Positions 36,615 through 45,936 of a DNA stretch of 64,000 nucleotides are shown here, piece after piece. Source of the stretch: Clostridiales bacterium (GTDB lineage Bacteria; Bacillota; Clostridia; Lachnospirales; Lachnospiraceae); contig JAATFT010000019.1 of the NCBI GenBank assembly GCA_015655075.1, forward strand, positions 83,740 through 147,739. The letters run 5' to 3'. The position numbers and the translations under genes were made by a program. How positions within the stretch are numbered: position 1 is the first letter of the stretch; each line of letters starts with the position of its first letter. The notes beneath the pieces were generated by a model that ran no database searches, was not told where the DNA came from, and worked only from the letters and a program-made list of their open reading frames with translations.

Positions 36615-37475
36615 TTAACATCGCAGCGGTGCGGTGCGCGCATCCTGCCCGGAAGGCTTTTCTTCACTTATCAGAATCTTGATTTTCTTATAGTATTCAT
36701 AAAATTCTTTTGTATCTTTTAAATCCAGAGTCCTTTCATAGGGCAGATAAACAGGTACGGTCTCTTTCATCTTACCGGGCCGCGAAGACATCACATATAT
36801 CTTCGTTGACAAAAAAATGGCTTCTTCTATATCATGCGTTACGAATAGAATCGTTGCTCTCTGTTTCTTCCACAGATCACGGATAAAAAGCTGTAATCTG
36901 GCTTTTGTAATGGGATCCAGTGCTCCAAACGGCTCATCCATAAGGAAGAAATCCGGTTCATTAGCAAGTGCACGTGCAATGGCAACTCTCTGTTTCATAC
37001 CTCCTGACAGCTGCTTGGGATAAGCATTCCTGAATTTTGACAAACCAATGATATCCAGATATTTATCCACTATTTTATTCTGATCTTCCTTAGGCAACTT
37101 CTTCTCTTTTAAGCCGTATCGAAGATTCTTTTCCACGGACATCCACGGGAAAAGCGTATATCCCTGAAATACCATTCCTCTGTCAATGCCAGGGCCTTTC
37201 ACCCTATTATCATTTACAATAATATTTCCTGATGTCGGGAAATCCAGACCGGCTATCATTCTTAACAATGTTGATTTTCCACACCCTGACGCTCCGACAA
37301 TACATACAAATTCATTCTGAAGCACTTCTATATTGCAGTTCTCAATCGCGACCGTTTCTTTTCTTTTTGTTTTAAATACTTTTGTTATATTTTCCGCAAT
37401 AATGCTCGTATTTGCCGGTCTTGCCTCGATATAGGGAATATCCATCATTTGTTTTCTTCTATCATTCACAGCCAC
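36615..37475 (-). CDS. NitT/TauT-type ABC transporter ATP-binding protein (second ATPase)
   Basis: A 286-residue ATPase with Walker A GASGCGKSTLLRMIAGLD, Q-loop GMVFQGYTLFPW, signature LSGGMKQRVAIARALAN, Walker B DFFLMDEPFGALDP and the His switch VTHDIEEA. These subgroup motifs match nitrate/sulfonate/taurine importers. It closes the operon that starts with the SBP gene, after two P-II genes. No second permease is present, so it may form a heterodimer with the ATPase at 41080, like NrtC/NrtD. GTG 37475 or GTG 37469 are possible starts. Confidence 0.88.
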   Translation of the reverse strand: MAVNDRRKQMMDIPYIEARPANTSIIAENITKVFKTKRKETVAIENCNIEVLQNEFVCIVGASGCGKSTLLRMIAGLDFPTSGNIIVNDNRVKGPGIDRGMVFQGYTLFPWMSVEKNLRYGLKEKKLPKEDQNKIVDKYLDIIGLSKFRNAYPKQLSGGMKQRVAIARALANEPDFFLMDEPFGALDPITKARLQLFIRDLWKKQRATILFVTHDIEEAIFLSTKIYVMSSRPGKMKETVPVYLPYERTLDLKDTKEFYEYYKKIKILISEEKPSGQDARTAPLRC

Positions 37476-37503
37476 TCACCTCAAACCTTATTTTATTGCC
37501 AAA

Positions 37504-37857
37504 TCATACCAGAGCGTCTTCGCCTTTCTGACCTGTACTGATACGTACCGCATTTTCTAATTCATAGACAAAAATCTTTCCGTCTCCCTGATTTCCGGTT
37601 TGGTTAACTTCTTTAATTACTGTAATCAAATCCTCTAAATCTTCATCTAAAATATAAATACCGATATATTTTTTAGCCATAAACACAGGTGCAACTATAG
37701 CCCCTTCACTTCCATCTGTTATGGAGTAACCTATTGTGCTGTTTTTTCCCCTGCCCAGGACGTCTGTTGACATATATGCATTGAAGCCGTTATCAGCCAA
37801 TGCCTCCTTCGTTTTATGATACATATTGCGGCGAACGATTATTTCAACATATTTCAT
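37504..37857 (-). CDS. P-II-family regulator, NifI2-like
   Basis: A 117-residue P-II protein (VEIIVRRNMYHKTKEALADNGFNAYMSTDVLGRGK, B-loop GNQGDGKIFVYELENAVRISTGQ). The T-loop region lacks the GlnB uridylylation Tyr motif. Paired with a second P-II gene 22 bases upstream, it resembles the NifI1/NifI2 pairs that act as hetero-oligomers sensing 2-oxoglutarate and adenylates. No nitrogenase genes are present here; the partner is more likely the ABC transporter or the dehydrogenases of this operon. Confidence 0.85.
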   Translation of the reverse strand: MKYVEIIVRRNMYHKTKEALADNGFNAYMSTDVLGRGKNSTIGYSITDGSEGAIVAPVFMAKKYIGIYILDEDLEDLITVIKEVNQTGNQGDGKIFVYELENAVRISTGQKGEDALV

Positions 37858-37879
37858 CGCAGTATCCTCCTTCCGGAAA

Positions 37880-38206
37880 CTATAGTTTCTCTTCGCCGGA
37901 GCTTATCGTAACTGTCCTTAAAACATCTGCGATAAATATCTTTCCGTCACCCAGGGAACCTTCTTTTGATGTTCTTGCCACCTTCTCGATTATTGAAACA
38001 ACCAAATCACAGTCATCATCTTCAACAACAATGATAAGCATTTCTTTCGGAATCTCATCGTAATATACGGTTCCAACTTTTAAACCACGCTGCTTTCCGC
38101 GTCCGAATACATTCATACGGGTAACTGCATAAAAACCTTTTTCACCCAATGCAGCTAACACTTCATATACTTTCTCCGGTCTGATAATTGCTTTTATACT
38201 TTTCAC
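37880..38206 (-). CDS. P-II-family regulator, NifI1-like
   Basis: A 108-residue P-II protein starting KSIKAIIRPEKVYEVLAALGEKGFYAVTRMNVFGRGKQRG, with the B-loop signature GSLGDGKIFIADVLRTVTI. The start is set at GTG 38206, five bases after GGAGG, which also gives the canonical P-II N-terminus. A longer GTG frame at 38218 is possible. It lies between the alcohol dehydrogenase gene and the second P-II gene. Confidence 0.87.
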   Translation of the reverse strand: MKSIKAIIRPEKVYEVLAALGEKGFYAVTRMNVFGRGKQRGLKVGTVYYDEIPKEMLIIVVEDDDCDLVVSIIEKVARTSKEGSLGDGKIFIADVLRTVTISSGEEKL

Positions 38207-38277
38207 AGTTGCCTCCACTCCGCCACTTCACCTGACAAATGATTAATACTCAGGCCATCGGCCTAATACATATCTGC

Positions 38278-39441
38278 CTATGAAATAACTAATATTTTCT
38301 TAAATACATCTATAAGGTCCTCGATTTCAACCGGCTGACGCGGGCACCCTTCAATATCCACTTCCTCTATGGCATCCTCTGCAAACTTTTGTAGCATTTC
38401 ATCCGTAACGGGCCCAATATCAACCTTTTCATCGACACCGATTACCTTAAACAATTTATGGATTTTCTCAATCAGCAAATTGCCGGCTTCTTCTTTGGAG
38501 CAGGAAACGCCAAGATAATTCATGATTTCCTTATATTTTTCCGGTACTGTTTCCTTTGTAAATTCAATACTCGGAATCTGTGCAATTCCAACACCGAGTC
38601 CATGAGGAATCTTATGGAGAACGGACAGCGGGCAGCTGACTGCATGAGGAATGATACAGCCGTCTTTTGACTGGGCAATTCCTGCATACATAGATGCTAA
38701 CGACATATATATTCTGGATTCCTCATCGCCTTCAACAGCAGCCGGAAGATATTCAAAACATAACTTAATAGCTTCAAGCCCCAGCAGCTCCGCAATTTTA
38801 TTGTCAAGATTGGATACATATGCCTCAACCGCATGTCCCAATACATCAAGTCCCGTATTTGCCGTTATATTGCGCGGAACCTTAAATGTCAGCGACGGGT
38901 CGATATATGCATAGGTTGGCGCAATTTCTGTCGTCAGCATAAGGTCTTTCTTTTTGTCTGCACCGGTAATAACAATACAATCAGAAACTTCCGAACCGGT
39001 TCCTGATGTCGTTGGAATTGCAATGACCGGAAGGAATTTCTTATCCGGAACCTTCATATTATCGCCGCGCATCAGCATATAATCTTCAATACCGCCGCCA
39101 TTCGTTGCAACTACCGCCGCTCCTTTTCCTACGTCCATAACACTTCCGCCGCCGACTGCAATGATAAGCTTTGCCCCCTTTTCAACACAGAGCGCTGCAC
39201 AGGCGTCAACCTGGGAAGAAATCGGGTTCTGCTGAATATCACTGTAAACGGAATATGTAATCTTGTTTTCTTCAAGAACCTCCTTAATCGGATCCGCCAT
39301 GCCAATAGACAAAAGTACTTCATCCGTAACAAGCATGACATTGTCAACTTTTTCTTTTTCGAGAGCCGTCATAATTTCTTTCACTTTTCCCACTCCAAAT
39401 TCGATAATTGTAGGGAACTCAAATGTAAATACTGGTATCAT
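38278..39441 (-). CDS. Iron-containing (group III) alcohol dehydrogenase
   Basis: A 387-residue NAD(P)-dependent Fe-ADH. Cofactor motif [29 protein letters not shown], and metal-binding regions [14 protein letters not shown] and [20 protein letters not shown]. Group III ADHs oxidise diverse alcohols; GbsB, paired with betaine-aldehyde dehydrogenase GbsA, is one known arrangement. The adjacent aldehyde dehydrogenase makes a two-step alcohol-to-acid oxidation (or the reverse) likely. ATG 39441 has AGGAGG nine bases upstream. Confidence 0.88.
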   Translation of the reverse strand: MIPVFTFEFPTIIEFGVGKVKEIMTALEKEKVDNVMLVTDEVLLSIGMADPIKEVLEENKITYSVYSDIQQNPISSQVDACAALCVEKGAKLIIAVGGGSVMDVGKGAAVVATNGGGIEDYMLMRGDNMKVPDKKFLPVIAIPTTSGTGSEVSDCIVITGADKKKDLMLTTEIAPTYAYIDPSLTFKVPRNITANTGLDVLGHAVEAYVSNLDNKIAELLGLEAIKLCFEYLPAAVEGDEESRIYMSLASMYAGIAQSKDGCIIPHAVSCPLSVLHKIPHGLGVGIAQIPSIEFTKETVPEKYKEIMNYLGVSCSKEEAGNLLIEKIHKLFKVIGVDEKVDIGPVTDEMLQKFAEDAIEEVDIEGCPRQPVEIEDLIDVFKKILVIS

Positions 39442-39479
39442 CTTAAATATCCTCCTATTATTCATTAATATTATTTATA

Positions 39480-40955
39480 TTATTCATGAAACCACTGTGT
39501 CGGGCCGACATTTGTATTAATGTTAATCTGTTTAACCTCTGTAAAATCATCCAAACCATAGGTTCCGAGTTCACGCCCAATACCGCTCTGCTTGTATCCG
39601 CCCCACGGTGCTTCCGGATATACCGGACCGTATGTGTTAACCCAGGTAATACCGGCACGCACCTTTTTGATAACCCGTAGCGCCTTCCCATTATCACTTG
39701 TAAATATACCTGCGGCAAGGCCATATGTTGTGTCATTGGCAAGCTTTACGGCTTCTTCCTCGCCATGGAATTTCTGAAGAACAACAACAGGTCCGAAGAT
39801 TTCTTCCTGAACAATTCTCATATCCGGCTTAGTATCTGTAAAAATAGTCGGCGCTATAAAAAATCCCTTTTCATATCCGGAATCCATAATCCGGTATCCG
39901 CCGCATGCAACCGTCGCACCCTCTTCTTTACCGATTTTAATATAATTGAGGACTTTATTCATATGGTCCTTGCTGATAACCGGTCCCATCTTAACACCTT
40001 CGTCAAGTCCGTTTCCGATTTTAATTTTCATAGCTCCTTCAACAAGTGCTTCAAGATACTTATCATAAATCGTATCTTCTACCAGAATTCTGGAACCTGC
40101 ACTGCAGACCTCCCCCTGATTGTAGAACATGCCATACAGTCCATAATCTACTGCCGTATCAAAATCAGCATCTGCGAAAATAATATTCGGCGACTTGCCG
40201 CCCAGCTCTAATGTTATTCCTTTTACATTGCCGGATGCGGCCTGCATGATTTTTCTTCCTGTTACAATACCGCCTGTAAATGCAACCTTATCGACATCAT
40301 GACTCTCTGCAAGCTCATTTCCCACAGTCGCTCCCGGTCCCATAACAAGATTGATAACGCCCTTAGGATAACCTGCCTTCTCCATTAGTTCAAACATCTT
40401 AACTGCCGATAACGGGGTGATTTCGGACGGTTTAAATACAATGGTATTACCGGCTGCAAGTGCCGGCGCAATCTTCCAGATAGCAAGTGATATGGGGAAA
40501 TTCCAGGCTACAATCAGACCGCAGACACCAATCGGCTCTCTGACAGTAATACCCTGCACCGCCGGATCATTCAGGGTATACGTCTGTCCGGAGGGCTGTG
40601 TTACGATACCTGCGTAATATCTAAGAATGTTAGCAGAATCATAGACATCATATTCTGATTCGATTAATGCTTTACCCGTATTTAATGTCTCCAATTTAGC
40701 AATCTCATCAACATTTGCTTCAAGTTCATCTGCAAAACTTCGTAATAACGAAGCTCTGTCATAGGCGGATGTTTCTCCCCATCCCCCTTCATAAAATGCT
40801 TTTTTTGCCGCCTGAATTGCTTTTTTTGCATCTTCTGACGTACCCTCTGCAACGGTAGCTATTACACTTCCATCTGCAGGGTTGATGATATCTCTTGTTT
40901 CCTGTGACGAAGACAATACCCACTCCCCGTCAATTAACATCTTTTTAACACTCAT
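39480..40955 (-). CDS. Aldehyde dehydrogenase (betaine-aldehyde-dehydrogenase-like)
   Basis: A 491-residue NAD(P)-dependent aldehyde dehydrogenase: VAWNFPISLAIWKIAPALAAGNT, catalytic Glu in TLELGGKSPNII, catalytic Cys in NQGEVCSAGSRI, and PWGGYKQSGIGRELG typical of the BADH/GbsA branch. ATG 40955 has AGGAGG nine bases upstream. Together with the Fe-ADH it could oxidise an amino- or trimethylammonium-alcohol imported by the ABC system, but the substrate is an inference. Confidence 0.9.
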   Translation of the reverse strand: MSVKKMLIDGEWVLSSSQETRDIINPADGSVIATVAEGTSEDAKKAIQAAKKAFYEGGWGETSAYDRASLLRSFADELEANVDEIAKLETLNTGKALIESEYDVYDSANILRYYAGIVTQPSGQTYTLNDPAVQGITVREPIGVCGLIVAWNFPISLAIWKIAPALAAGNTIVFKPSEITPLSAVKMFELMEKAGYPKGVINLVMGPGATVGNELAESHDVDKVAFTGGIVTGRKIMQAASGNVKGITLELGGKSPNIIFADADFDTAVDYGLYGMFYNQGEVCSAGSRILVEDTIYDKYLEALVEGAMKIKIGNGLDEGVKMGPVISKDHMNKVLNYIKIGKEEGATVACGGYRIMDSGYEKGFFIAPTIFTDTKPDMRIVQEEIFGPVVVLQKFHGEEEAVKLANDTTYGLAAGIFTSDNGKALRVIKKVRAGITWVNTYGPVYPEAPWGGYKQSGIGRELGTYGLDDFTEVKQININTNVGPTQWFHE

Positions 40956-41079
40956 CTTCAAAAACCTCCTGCTTCATTTTTATTTTTTATGTATTCCATA
41001 AGACTAGTGTGCTGACAAGTAGATGAGCAATCCGGCAAGCACCTATGCAAGTTTTAAGGTTAACAAAAGTACCAGCGCC

Positions 41080-41877
41080 TTACTCATGAATTACCATATC
41101 ATTTTTTATACTCTCTTCGAGGATAAGCTGCGTTGCATGTCTTTTAATCCCTATAAATCCGGGTGTTCTCTTCACTTTGGCATTACGCGGTCTCGGTATA
41201 TCAATATCTATGATTTCCTTGACAGAACCAGGATGTGCGTTCATGACAATCACGCTGTCTGCCATAAGGACTGCCTCTTCAACGTCATGGGTTACCATTA
41301 CTACTGTTTTGGGATATTTTTCCCACAGCTGCAACGTTAGGTCCTGCATGTTCCCTCTGGTCTGCGCATCTAAGGCTCCAAAAGGCTCATCCATCAGCAG
41401 CACATCCGGGTTATTGGCAAGAGCCCGTGCAAGGGCGACTCTCTGCCTCATACCACCTGAAAGTTCTTTGGGATATACTTTTTCAAATCCGGTTAAACCA
41501 ATATCGTCAATGTATTTCAAAGCCAATTCAAGTCTTTCGGTTTTCGGCTTTCCGCCTTCTTTCAAACCATAAGCAACATTTTCAATAATGGTCATCCACG
41601 GAAATAATGTGCAGCCTTGAAAAATCATTCCTCTCGTAACGTCAGGTCCGAATATCGGATTCCCTTTAAACAGGATTTTTCCCGTCGTCGGTGAATCCAG
41701 GCCGCAAAGCATACGTAACAGAGTTGATTTTCCGCAGCCGGAAGTACCTAATAATGCAACAAACTGATTTTTCATTATCTGTACATTCACTTCCTCTAAC
41801 GCCTGAATTGACTGTTTTTTTATTTGAAATTTTTTTGTTACTTTTTTTATATCAAATATTACTTCTGCCTCTGTCAC
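41080..41877 (-). CDS. NitT/TauT-type ABC transporter ATP-binding protein
   Basis: A 265-residue ATPase with GTSGCGKSTLLRMLCGLD, GMIFQGCTLFPWMT, LSGGMRQRVALARALAN, VLLMDEPFGALDA and MVTHDVEEAVLMAD. It is encoded 20 bases after the permease. The start is set at GTG 41877, with GGAGG upstream; the longer frame to 41931 overlaps the permease. It is a paralogue of the ATPase at 36615. Confidence 0.92.
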   Translation of the reverse strand: MTEAEVIFDIKKVTKKFQIKKQSIQALEEVNVQIMKNQFVALLGTSGCGKSTLLRMLCGLDSPTTGKILFKGNPIFGPDVTRGMIFQGCTLFPWMTIIENVAYGLKEGGKPKTERLELALKYIDDIGLTGFEKVYPKELSGGMRQRVALARALANNPDVLLMDEPFGALDAQTRGNMQDLTLQLWEKYPKTVVMVTHDVEEAVLMADSVIVMNAHPGSVKEIIDIDIPRPRNAKVKRTPGFIGIKRHATQLILEESIKNDMVIHE

Positions 41878-41897
41878 ACAATCACCTCCGTACTTTT

Positions 41898-42701
41898 TCA
41901 GAACCAAGGGAATAATTTCTTTCCCAGCCACTTAAATGTAAAATCAAACGCAAGGCCAATCAGACCAATTGACAGAATACCAATAAAGATCTTGTCAACA
42001 TACAGCATCCTCTGTGCCTGAATAATCATATACCCGATACCGGAAGAAGCCCCTATCATTTCAGCTACGGTTACATAGGTCCATGCCCAGCCAAGAATCA
42101 TCCTTAGTGAATCTAAAATATACGGCAATACGCAGGGACAAACGATTTTCCAAATAACACCTGCTTTATTGGTTCCTAATGTATATGAGACTTCCACCAA
42201 ATCGTGCTGCGCTTTTCTGGTATCGACCGCTACCATCAGCAAAAGCTGGGGAAGGCTGCCCATGATAATGACAAAAACTTTTTCCGTTTCATCAATACCG
42301 ATCCATAAGATAAAAAGCGGAATAAATGCAGTGATCGGCAAATATCTGATAAATGACATAACCGGCTCAATCACAGCTTCAATGGGTGCATAAGTACCGA
42401 CCAGAATTCCTAAAGGAACAGCTACAACAGCAGAAATAACAAAACCAAGCAATACTCGATATGTGGTAATTCCTATATCTGATATAAACCCTTCTTCCGT
42501 AAAAAGCCTTACTCCTGTTATTAATGTATCAAGAGGCTTTGGAAGAAATTTTTCATCAACAATTCTAAATTCTGATAAGGAAAACCATATTAAAATAATA
42601 ATCAGAAAAGTAATAACCGAAATTACGGTATATCCATTTTTAGATATTTTTCCCTGCGGCGTGAACCACAACCCCACTTTTTCCTTAAAAGTTCTTTTCA
42701 T
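41898..42701 (-). CDS. NitT/TauT-type ABC transporter permease
   Basis: A 267-residue membrane permease of the SsuC/TauC/NrtB type with about six membrane helices and the EAA loop (EVSYTLGTNKAGVIWKIVCPCVLPYI). It is the only permease of the operon and would serve as a homodimer. It pairs with the upstream lipoprotein and downstream ATPase. ATG 42701 is supported by gene spacing. Confidence 0.92.
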   Translation of the reverse strand: MKRTFKEKVGLWFTPQGKISKNGYTVISVITFLIIILIWFSLSEFRIVDEKFLPKPLDTLITGVRLFTEEGFISDIGITTYRVLLGFVISAVVAVPLGILVGTYAPIEAVIEPVMSFIRYLPITAFIPLFILWIGIDETEKVFVIIMGSLPQLLLMVAVDTRKAQHDLVEVSYTLGTNKAGVIWKIVCPCVLPYILDSLRMILGWAWTYVTVAEMIGASSGIGYMIIQAQRMLYVDKIFIGILSIGLIGLAFDFTFKWLGKKLFPWF

Positions 42702-42730
42702 AAGGCATCACCTATATTCTTCTTCTTTTT

Positions 42731-43741
42731 CTAATTCATGACAAAGCTTTTATCAACCGCATTTGAGCAATCAATTTCCTCCTTAACCATGCCAAGTTCA
42801 TACCAGATGCCCGCAGCCTTTTCACAAAGCTCCTGAAGTCCGCCTCCACCGACAAAGTCTTCATTCATCTCTTTGTCATAGTATTGGACACTCGGGAGTG
42901 TCGCATTAAATTCATCAACTGTCATACCCTGTGACTCTGCCATGATTTCAATACATTCATCATGTGTTTCCTCTTCATTGATCATATCTAATGCTTCAAA
43001 CCAGGAATCCACAATTGCCTGGACACTGTCGGGATAATCTCTAATAAATTCAGATGTAAAACCAAGTGAATCACAGATAATACCGGGATCCTGATCCGAA
43101 GAGCGAAGCACTTTGCCAAAATCCGTCTGCTTCGCATTGGTAAGCCACGGCTCCCAGGTTACAGCCGCATCAACCCGTCCTGCTACAAAAGCAGAACCCG
43201 CATCACCGGCTGACATATTCTGGATATCAAAATCATCCATGGTCAGCCCCAGATCACGAATCAAAGAATTGAAATAGAATAAGCTTGCTCCGCCTGATGT
43301 ATCAATAGCAACGGTATGTCCGGCCAAATCCTCAATAGAATTAAATTCCTGCTTACATACGATACCGTCACCGCCACGGGATGTATCCAGATTCAGCACC
43401 TGAACTGCATCGGTTCCTGCTGCCAAACCCATAATAATGGTATCCGGCGTCTGTGCATAACCTTGAATCTGTCCGGCCATAAGTGCCGATTTAATATCCG
43501 CTGCACTTTCTATCACTCTTAAATCAACATCAACTCCGTTCTTTTCAAATATACCCTTTTCCTTGGCTACGAAAAATGGTGCATAACCGATCCAGGTTGT
43601 AAACGAAATAGAAATCGTTTCATCATACAATCCGTCTACACTTTCTTCCGAACTGCCGTTTGATCCGCCGCAAGCGGATAAGCCTGCAACTGCCAAAACC
43701 AGCACACAAATCAGCGCCCATACTTTAATACTTTTTTTCAC
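42731..43741 (-). CDS. NitT/TauT-type substrate-binding lipoprotein
   Basis: A 336-residue extracellular binding protein. Lipoprotein signal peptide with lipobox LSAC (lipidated Cys24). NMT1/THI5-like fold blocks FTTWIGYAPFFVAKEKGIFEKNGVDV, LMAGQIQGYAQTPDTIIMG, VAIDTSGGASLFYFNSLI and VTWEPW. This family binds nitrate, taurine, alkanesulfonates, thiamine precursors and related small anions or amines. The co-encoded ALDH/ADH suggest an alcohol- or aldehyde-related ligand. Confidence 0.92.
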   Translation of the reverse strand: MKKSIKVWALICVLVLAVAGLSACGGSNGSSEESVDGLYDETISISFTTWIGYAPFFVAKEKGIFEKNGVDVDLRVIESAADIKSALMAGQIQGYAQTPDTIIMGLAAGTDAVQVLNLDTSRGGDGIVCKQEFNSIEDLAGHTVAIDTSGGASLFYFNSLIRDLGLTMDDFDIQNMSAGDAGSAFVAGRVDAAVTWEPWLTNAKQTDFGKVLRSSDQDPGIICDSLGFTSEFIRDYPDSVQAIVDSWFEALDMINEEETHDECIEIMAESQGMTVDEFNATLPSVQYYDKEMNEDFVGGGGLQELCEKAAGIWYELGMVKEEIDCSNAVDKSFVMN

Positions 43742-43909
43742 CGTTATTCTCCTCCCTTGATGCCGCCAATGCCTGACATCTCTTTTGATTTGTTATTAGT
43801 GCCCTTCGTTTCTCACATAAAAGAAATAAAAAATAAGACCCCCTTGACCTATCTGCACAATTGCCAATTGCAAATATGTCCCATTAAGCGTCTTTACTTA
43901 TTTTTTATT

Positions 43910-44056
43910 TTACCCTGTATTACTAATACTTACTTGGATAATACATTTGCTGCGTCTAAAAATCGTCAATAACATTTCTTCTAAATCAACAATGACTTGT
44001 TTGAATCTTAAGGTACTATCGTCGATTCCGGAATAGTAAAAAGATTTGCCATTCAT
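43910..44056 (-). CDS. Small 48-residue protein or leader peptide ahead of the ABC operon
   Basis: An in-frame 48-codon gene (begins MNGKSFYYSGIDDSTLRF, ends IIQVSISNTG) with an excellent AGGAGG three bases before ATG 44056 and a promoter-like element 40-70 bases upstream. It is too short to be found by length filters. I do not recognise the family. It precedes the binding-protein gene by 168 bases and may be a small regulator or a leader peptide. Confidence 0.55.
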   Translation of the reverse strand: MNGKSFYYSGIDDSTLRFKQVIVDLEEMLLTIFRRSKCIIQVSISNTG

Positions 44057-44096
44057 TTTCCTCCTTTACTTTGATGAGCACTCTGATATTGCATCA

Positions 44097-44128
44097 ATTA
44101 TATACAGTTAATGCACAAAAAACGTCAA
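44097..44128 (-). promoter_or_regulatory. Promoter-like block with 20-bp spacer (transporter operon)
   Basis: Minus strand: TTGACG (44123-44128), 20-base spacer, TATAAT (44097-44102). The 14-mer TTTTGACGTTTTTT around the -35 box (44117-44130) is identical to that upstream of hutU. The long spacer suggests dependence on an activator. Confidence 0.6.
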
Positions 44129-44242
44129 AAGCAACTTCAGGCAAGCGTCTATTTCTTCCATATGCCTATATTCTTTCATTGAAGAAAGCTCCCTATAATC
44201 TTAGGATCTGTATTCCGTAAAAGTTTCCGGCACCTGCCCGAA

Positions 44243-44256
44243 GTGACCGAATAGTC
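44243..44256. promoter_or_regulatory. GTGACCGAATAGTC motif
   Basis: Resembles GTGACTGAACAGTC at 48074-48087 and shares CCGAATAGT with the reverse strand at 47958-47966. All lie near the SARP gene or upstream of the transporter promoter. Candidate regulator site; weak evidence. Confidence 0.3.
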
Positions 44257-44260
44257 AAAT

Positions 44261-45919
44261 TTATTCGTTATTATCAATTATTTCCTGCAGATGACTGGTC
44301 AGTTTCAGATTTTCCGAATGATCAACCTGACAATCAATGATAACCGGAACCGTCTGTTCAAAGGCCTTTTCAAGAATTGGATAAAAATCCTCTGCCTTTT
44401 CAACCCGGTATCCGATACAATGCATACTTTCTGCATATTTTACAAAATCCGGATTACTAAAATTTACATAACAGCTCTTTCCATATTGATCTATCTGCTT
44501 CCACTTAATAAGGCCGTAACAGGAATCTTTAAAAATCACCGTTACAAATTGGATACCAAACCGAAGAGCGGTTTCCAATTCCTGACTGTTCATCATAAAA
44601 CCCCCATCTCCGGTAACAGCAAGCACTTTTTTATCAGGATTAACCAGTTTTGCCGCTATCGCACCCGGAACTGCGATTCCCATGGAGGCAAAACCATTGG
44701 AAATGATGCAGGTATTCGGCCTGTAGCACTGATAATGTCTGGCAATCCACATTTTATGCGCCCCGACATCAGAGATCAGTATATCCTCCTCTCCCATAAA
44801 TTTCCGGATATCCAAAAGGATTTTTTGAGGTTTCATTGGAAAGGAACAATCATCCTTATACTGTGTATAATCATCATTTAATTTTTTCCTGATGTCAAAT
44901 GCTTCTTCGGGTTCTGTATTACGGTGTGTACGGTTTAAGATATTCTTCAGTGAATCCGATATGTCTCCGATTACCTCGATATCGGGCTGATACAACTTAT
45001 TTATATGTGCCATCCTGCTGTCAATGTGAATGATATGGCAGCGGCCGTCGGGATTCCATTTCTGCGGCGCATATTCCACAATATCATATCCAATGCAGAT
45101 AACCAGATCCGAATGCCCGATAATAATATTCTGGTAATCCTTTTGCGGAATGCCAATCGTATACATCGCATACGGATTATCCATCGGTATCATGCCTTTC
45201 GCCATCATTGTGGTTACCACCGGAATCTTTAACGCCGTTGCAAATTCTGTTAAAGCCTCACTCGCTCTGGCCCTGACTGCATTGCTTCCGACCAGTATGA
45301 CAGGATTTTCGGCTTTGAAAATATCCCCCGCAGCTTTTTCAATCTCTTCAAGCTCAGCAAGTTCTTTTGGAATCACCTGTCTTTTCAGAGGCTTTTCCTC
45401 TACAGACACCTCCATCTTAGATATATTGACCGGCAAATCAATATGACATGCTCCGGGCTTTTCAGTCTCTGCATATTTAAATGCTATTCTGACTATTTCA
45501 TTAATGGTATCCGGTCTGACAACCAGTTTGCTTCTTTTTGTAATCGGCTCAAACATTTTATTCAAATCCAAAAACTGATGAGATGTTATATGCATCCTCT
45601 CCGTACCCACCTGTCCGGTAATCGCAACCAGGGGCGCTCCGTCACTGTGTGCATCAGCCACACCGGTAACCAGATTCGTCGCACCCGGTCCAAGCGTTGA
45701 GAGGCATACCCCTGCCTTTCCGGTAAGACGTCCGTATACATCAGCCATAAAAGCTGCACCCTGTTCATGCCTGGTGGTAATAAAATTAATATCTGAATTG
45801 TTAATTGCGTTTATCAATTCAAGGTTTTCCTCCCCCGGAATGCCAAAGATATACCTGACTCCCTCTTCCTCCAGGCATTCCACCATCAATTTTGCTGCTG
45901 TTTTCCTTTTTCTGTCCAT
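44261..45919 (-). CDS. Acetolactate-synthase-like TPP enzyme
   Basis: A 552-residue TPP-dependent enzyme: YIFGIPGEENLELINA with the activating Glu, RHEQGAAFMADVYGRLTGKAG, LSTLGPGATNLVTGVADAH, and TPP/Mg motif VTGDGGFMMNSQELETA. It resembles FAD-independent catabolic acetolactate synthases, but related enzymes decarboxylate or ligate other 2-oxo acids. No small subunit is nearby, and it differs from the anabolic ilvB at the window start. It lies downstream of two D-2-hydroxyacid dehydrogenases, suggesting a shared 2-oxo acid. ATG 45919 is preferred (AGGAG upstream). Confidence 0.88.
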   Translation of the reverse strand: MDRKRKTAAKLMVECLEEEGVRYIFGIPGEENLELINAINNSDINFITTRHEQGAAFMADVYGRLTGKAGVCLSTLGPGATNLVTGVADAHSDGAPLVAITGQVGTERMHITSHQFLDLNKMFEPITKRSKLVVRPDTINEIVRIAFKYAETEKPGACHIDLPVNISKMEVSVEEKPLKRQVIPKELAELEEIEKAAGDIFKAENPVILVGSNAVRARASEALTEFATALKIPVVTTMMAKGMIPMDNPYAMYTIGIPQKDYQNIIIGHSDLVICIGYDIVEYAPQKWNPDGRCHIIHIDSRMAHINKLYQPDIEVIGDISDSLKNILNRTHRNTEPEEAFDIRKKLNDDYTQYKDDCSFPMKPQKILLDIRKFMGEEDILISDVGAHKMWIARHYQCYRPNTCIISNGFASMGIAVPGAIAAKLVNPDKKVLAVTGDGGFMMNSQELETALRFGIQFVTVIFKDSCYGLIKWKQIDQYGKSCYVNFSNPDFVKYAESMHCIGYRVEKAEDFYPILEKAFEQTVPVIIDCQVDHSENLKLTSHLQEIIDNNE

Positions 45920-45936
45920 AAAAATGTCCACTCCTG

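Noticed and set aside
37504..38206. Nitrogenase-associated nifI genes
   Set aside because: The P-II pair is NifI-like, but no nifH, nifD or nifK is in the window, so a nitrogenase role is not supported here.
43938..43969. A third TTGACG-N20-TATTAT promoter block
   Set aside because: It lies inside the 48-codon frame and lacks the full 14-mer, so I do not list it as a promoter.
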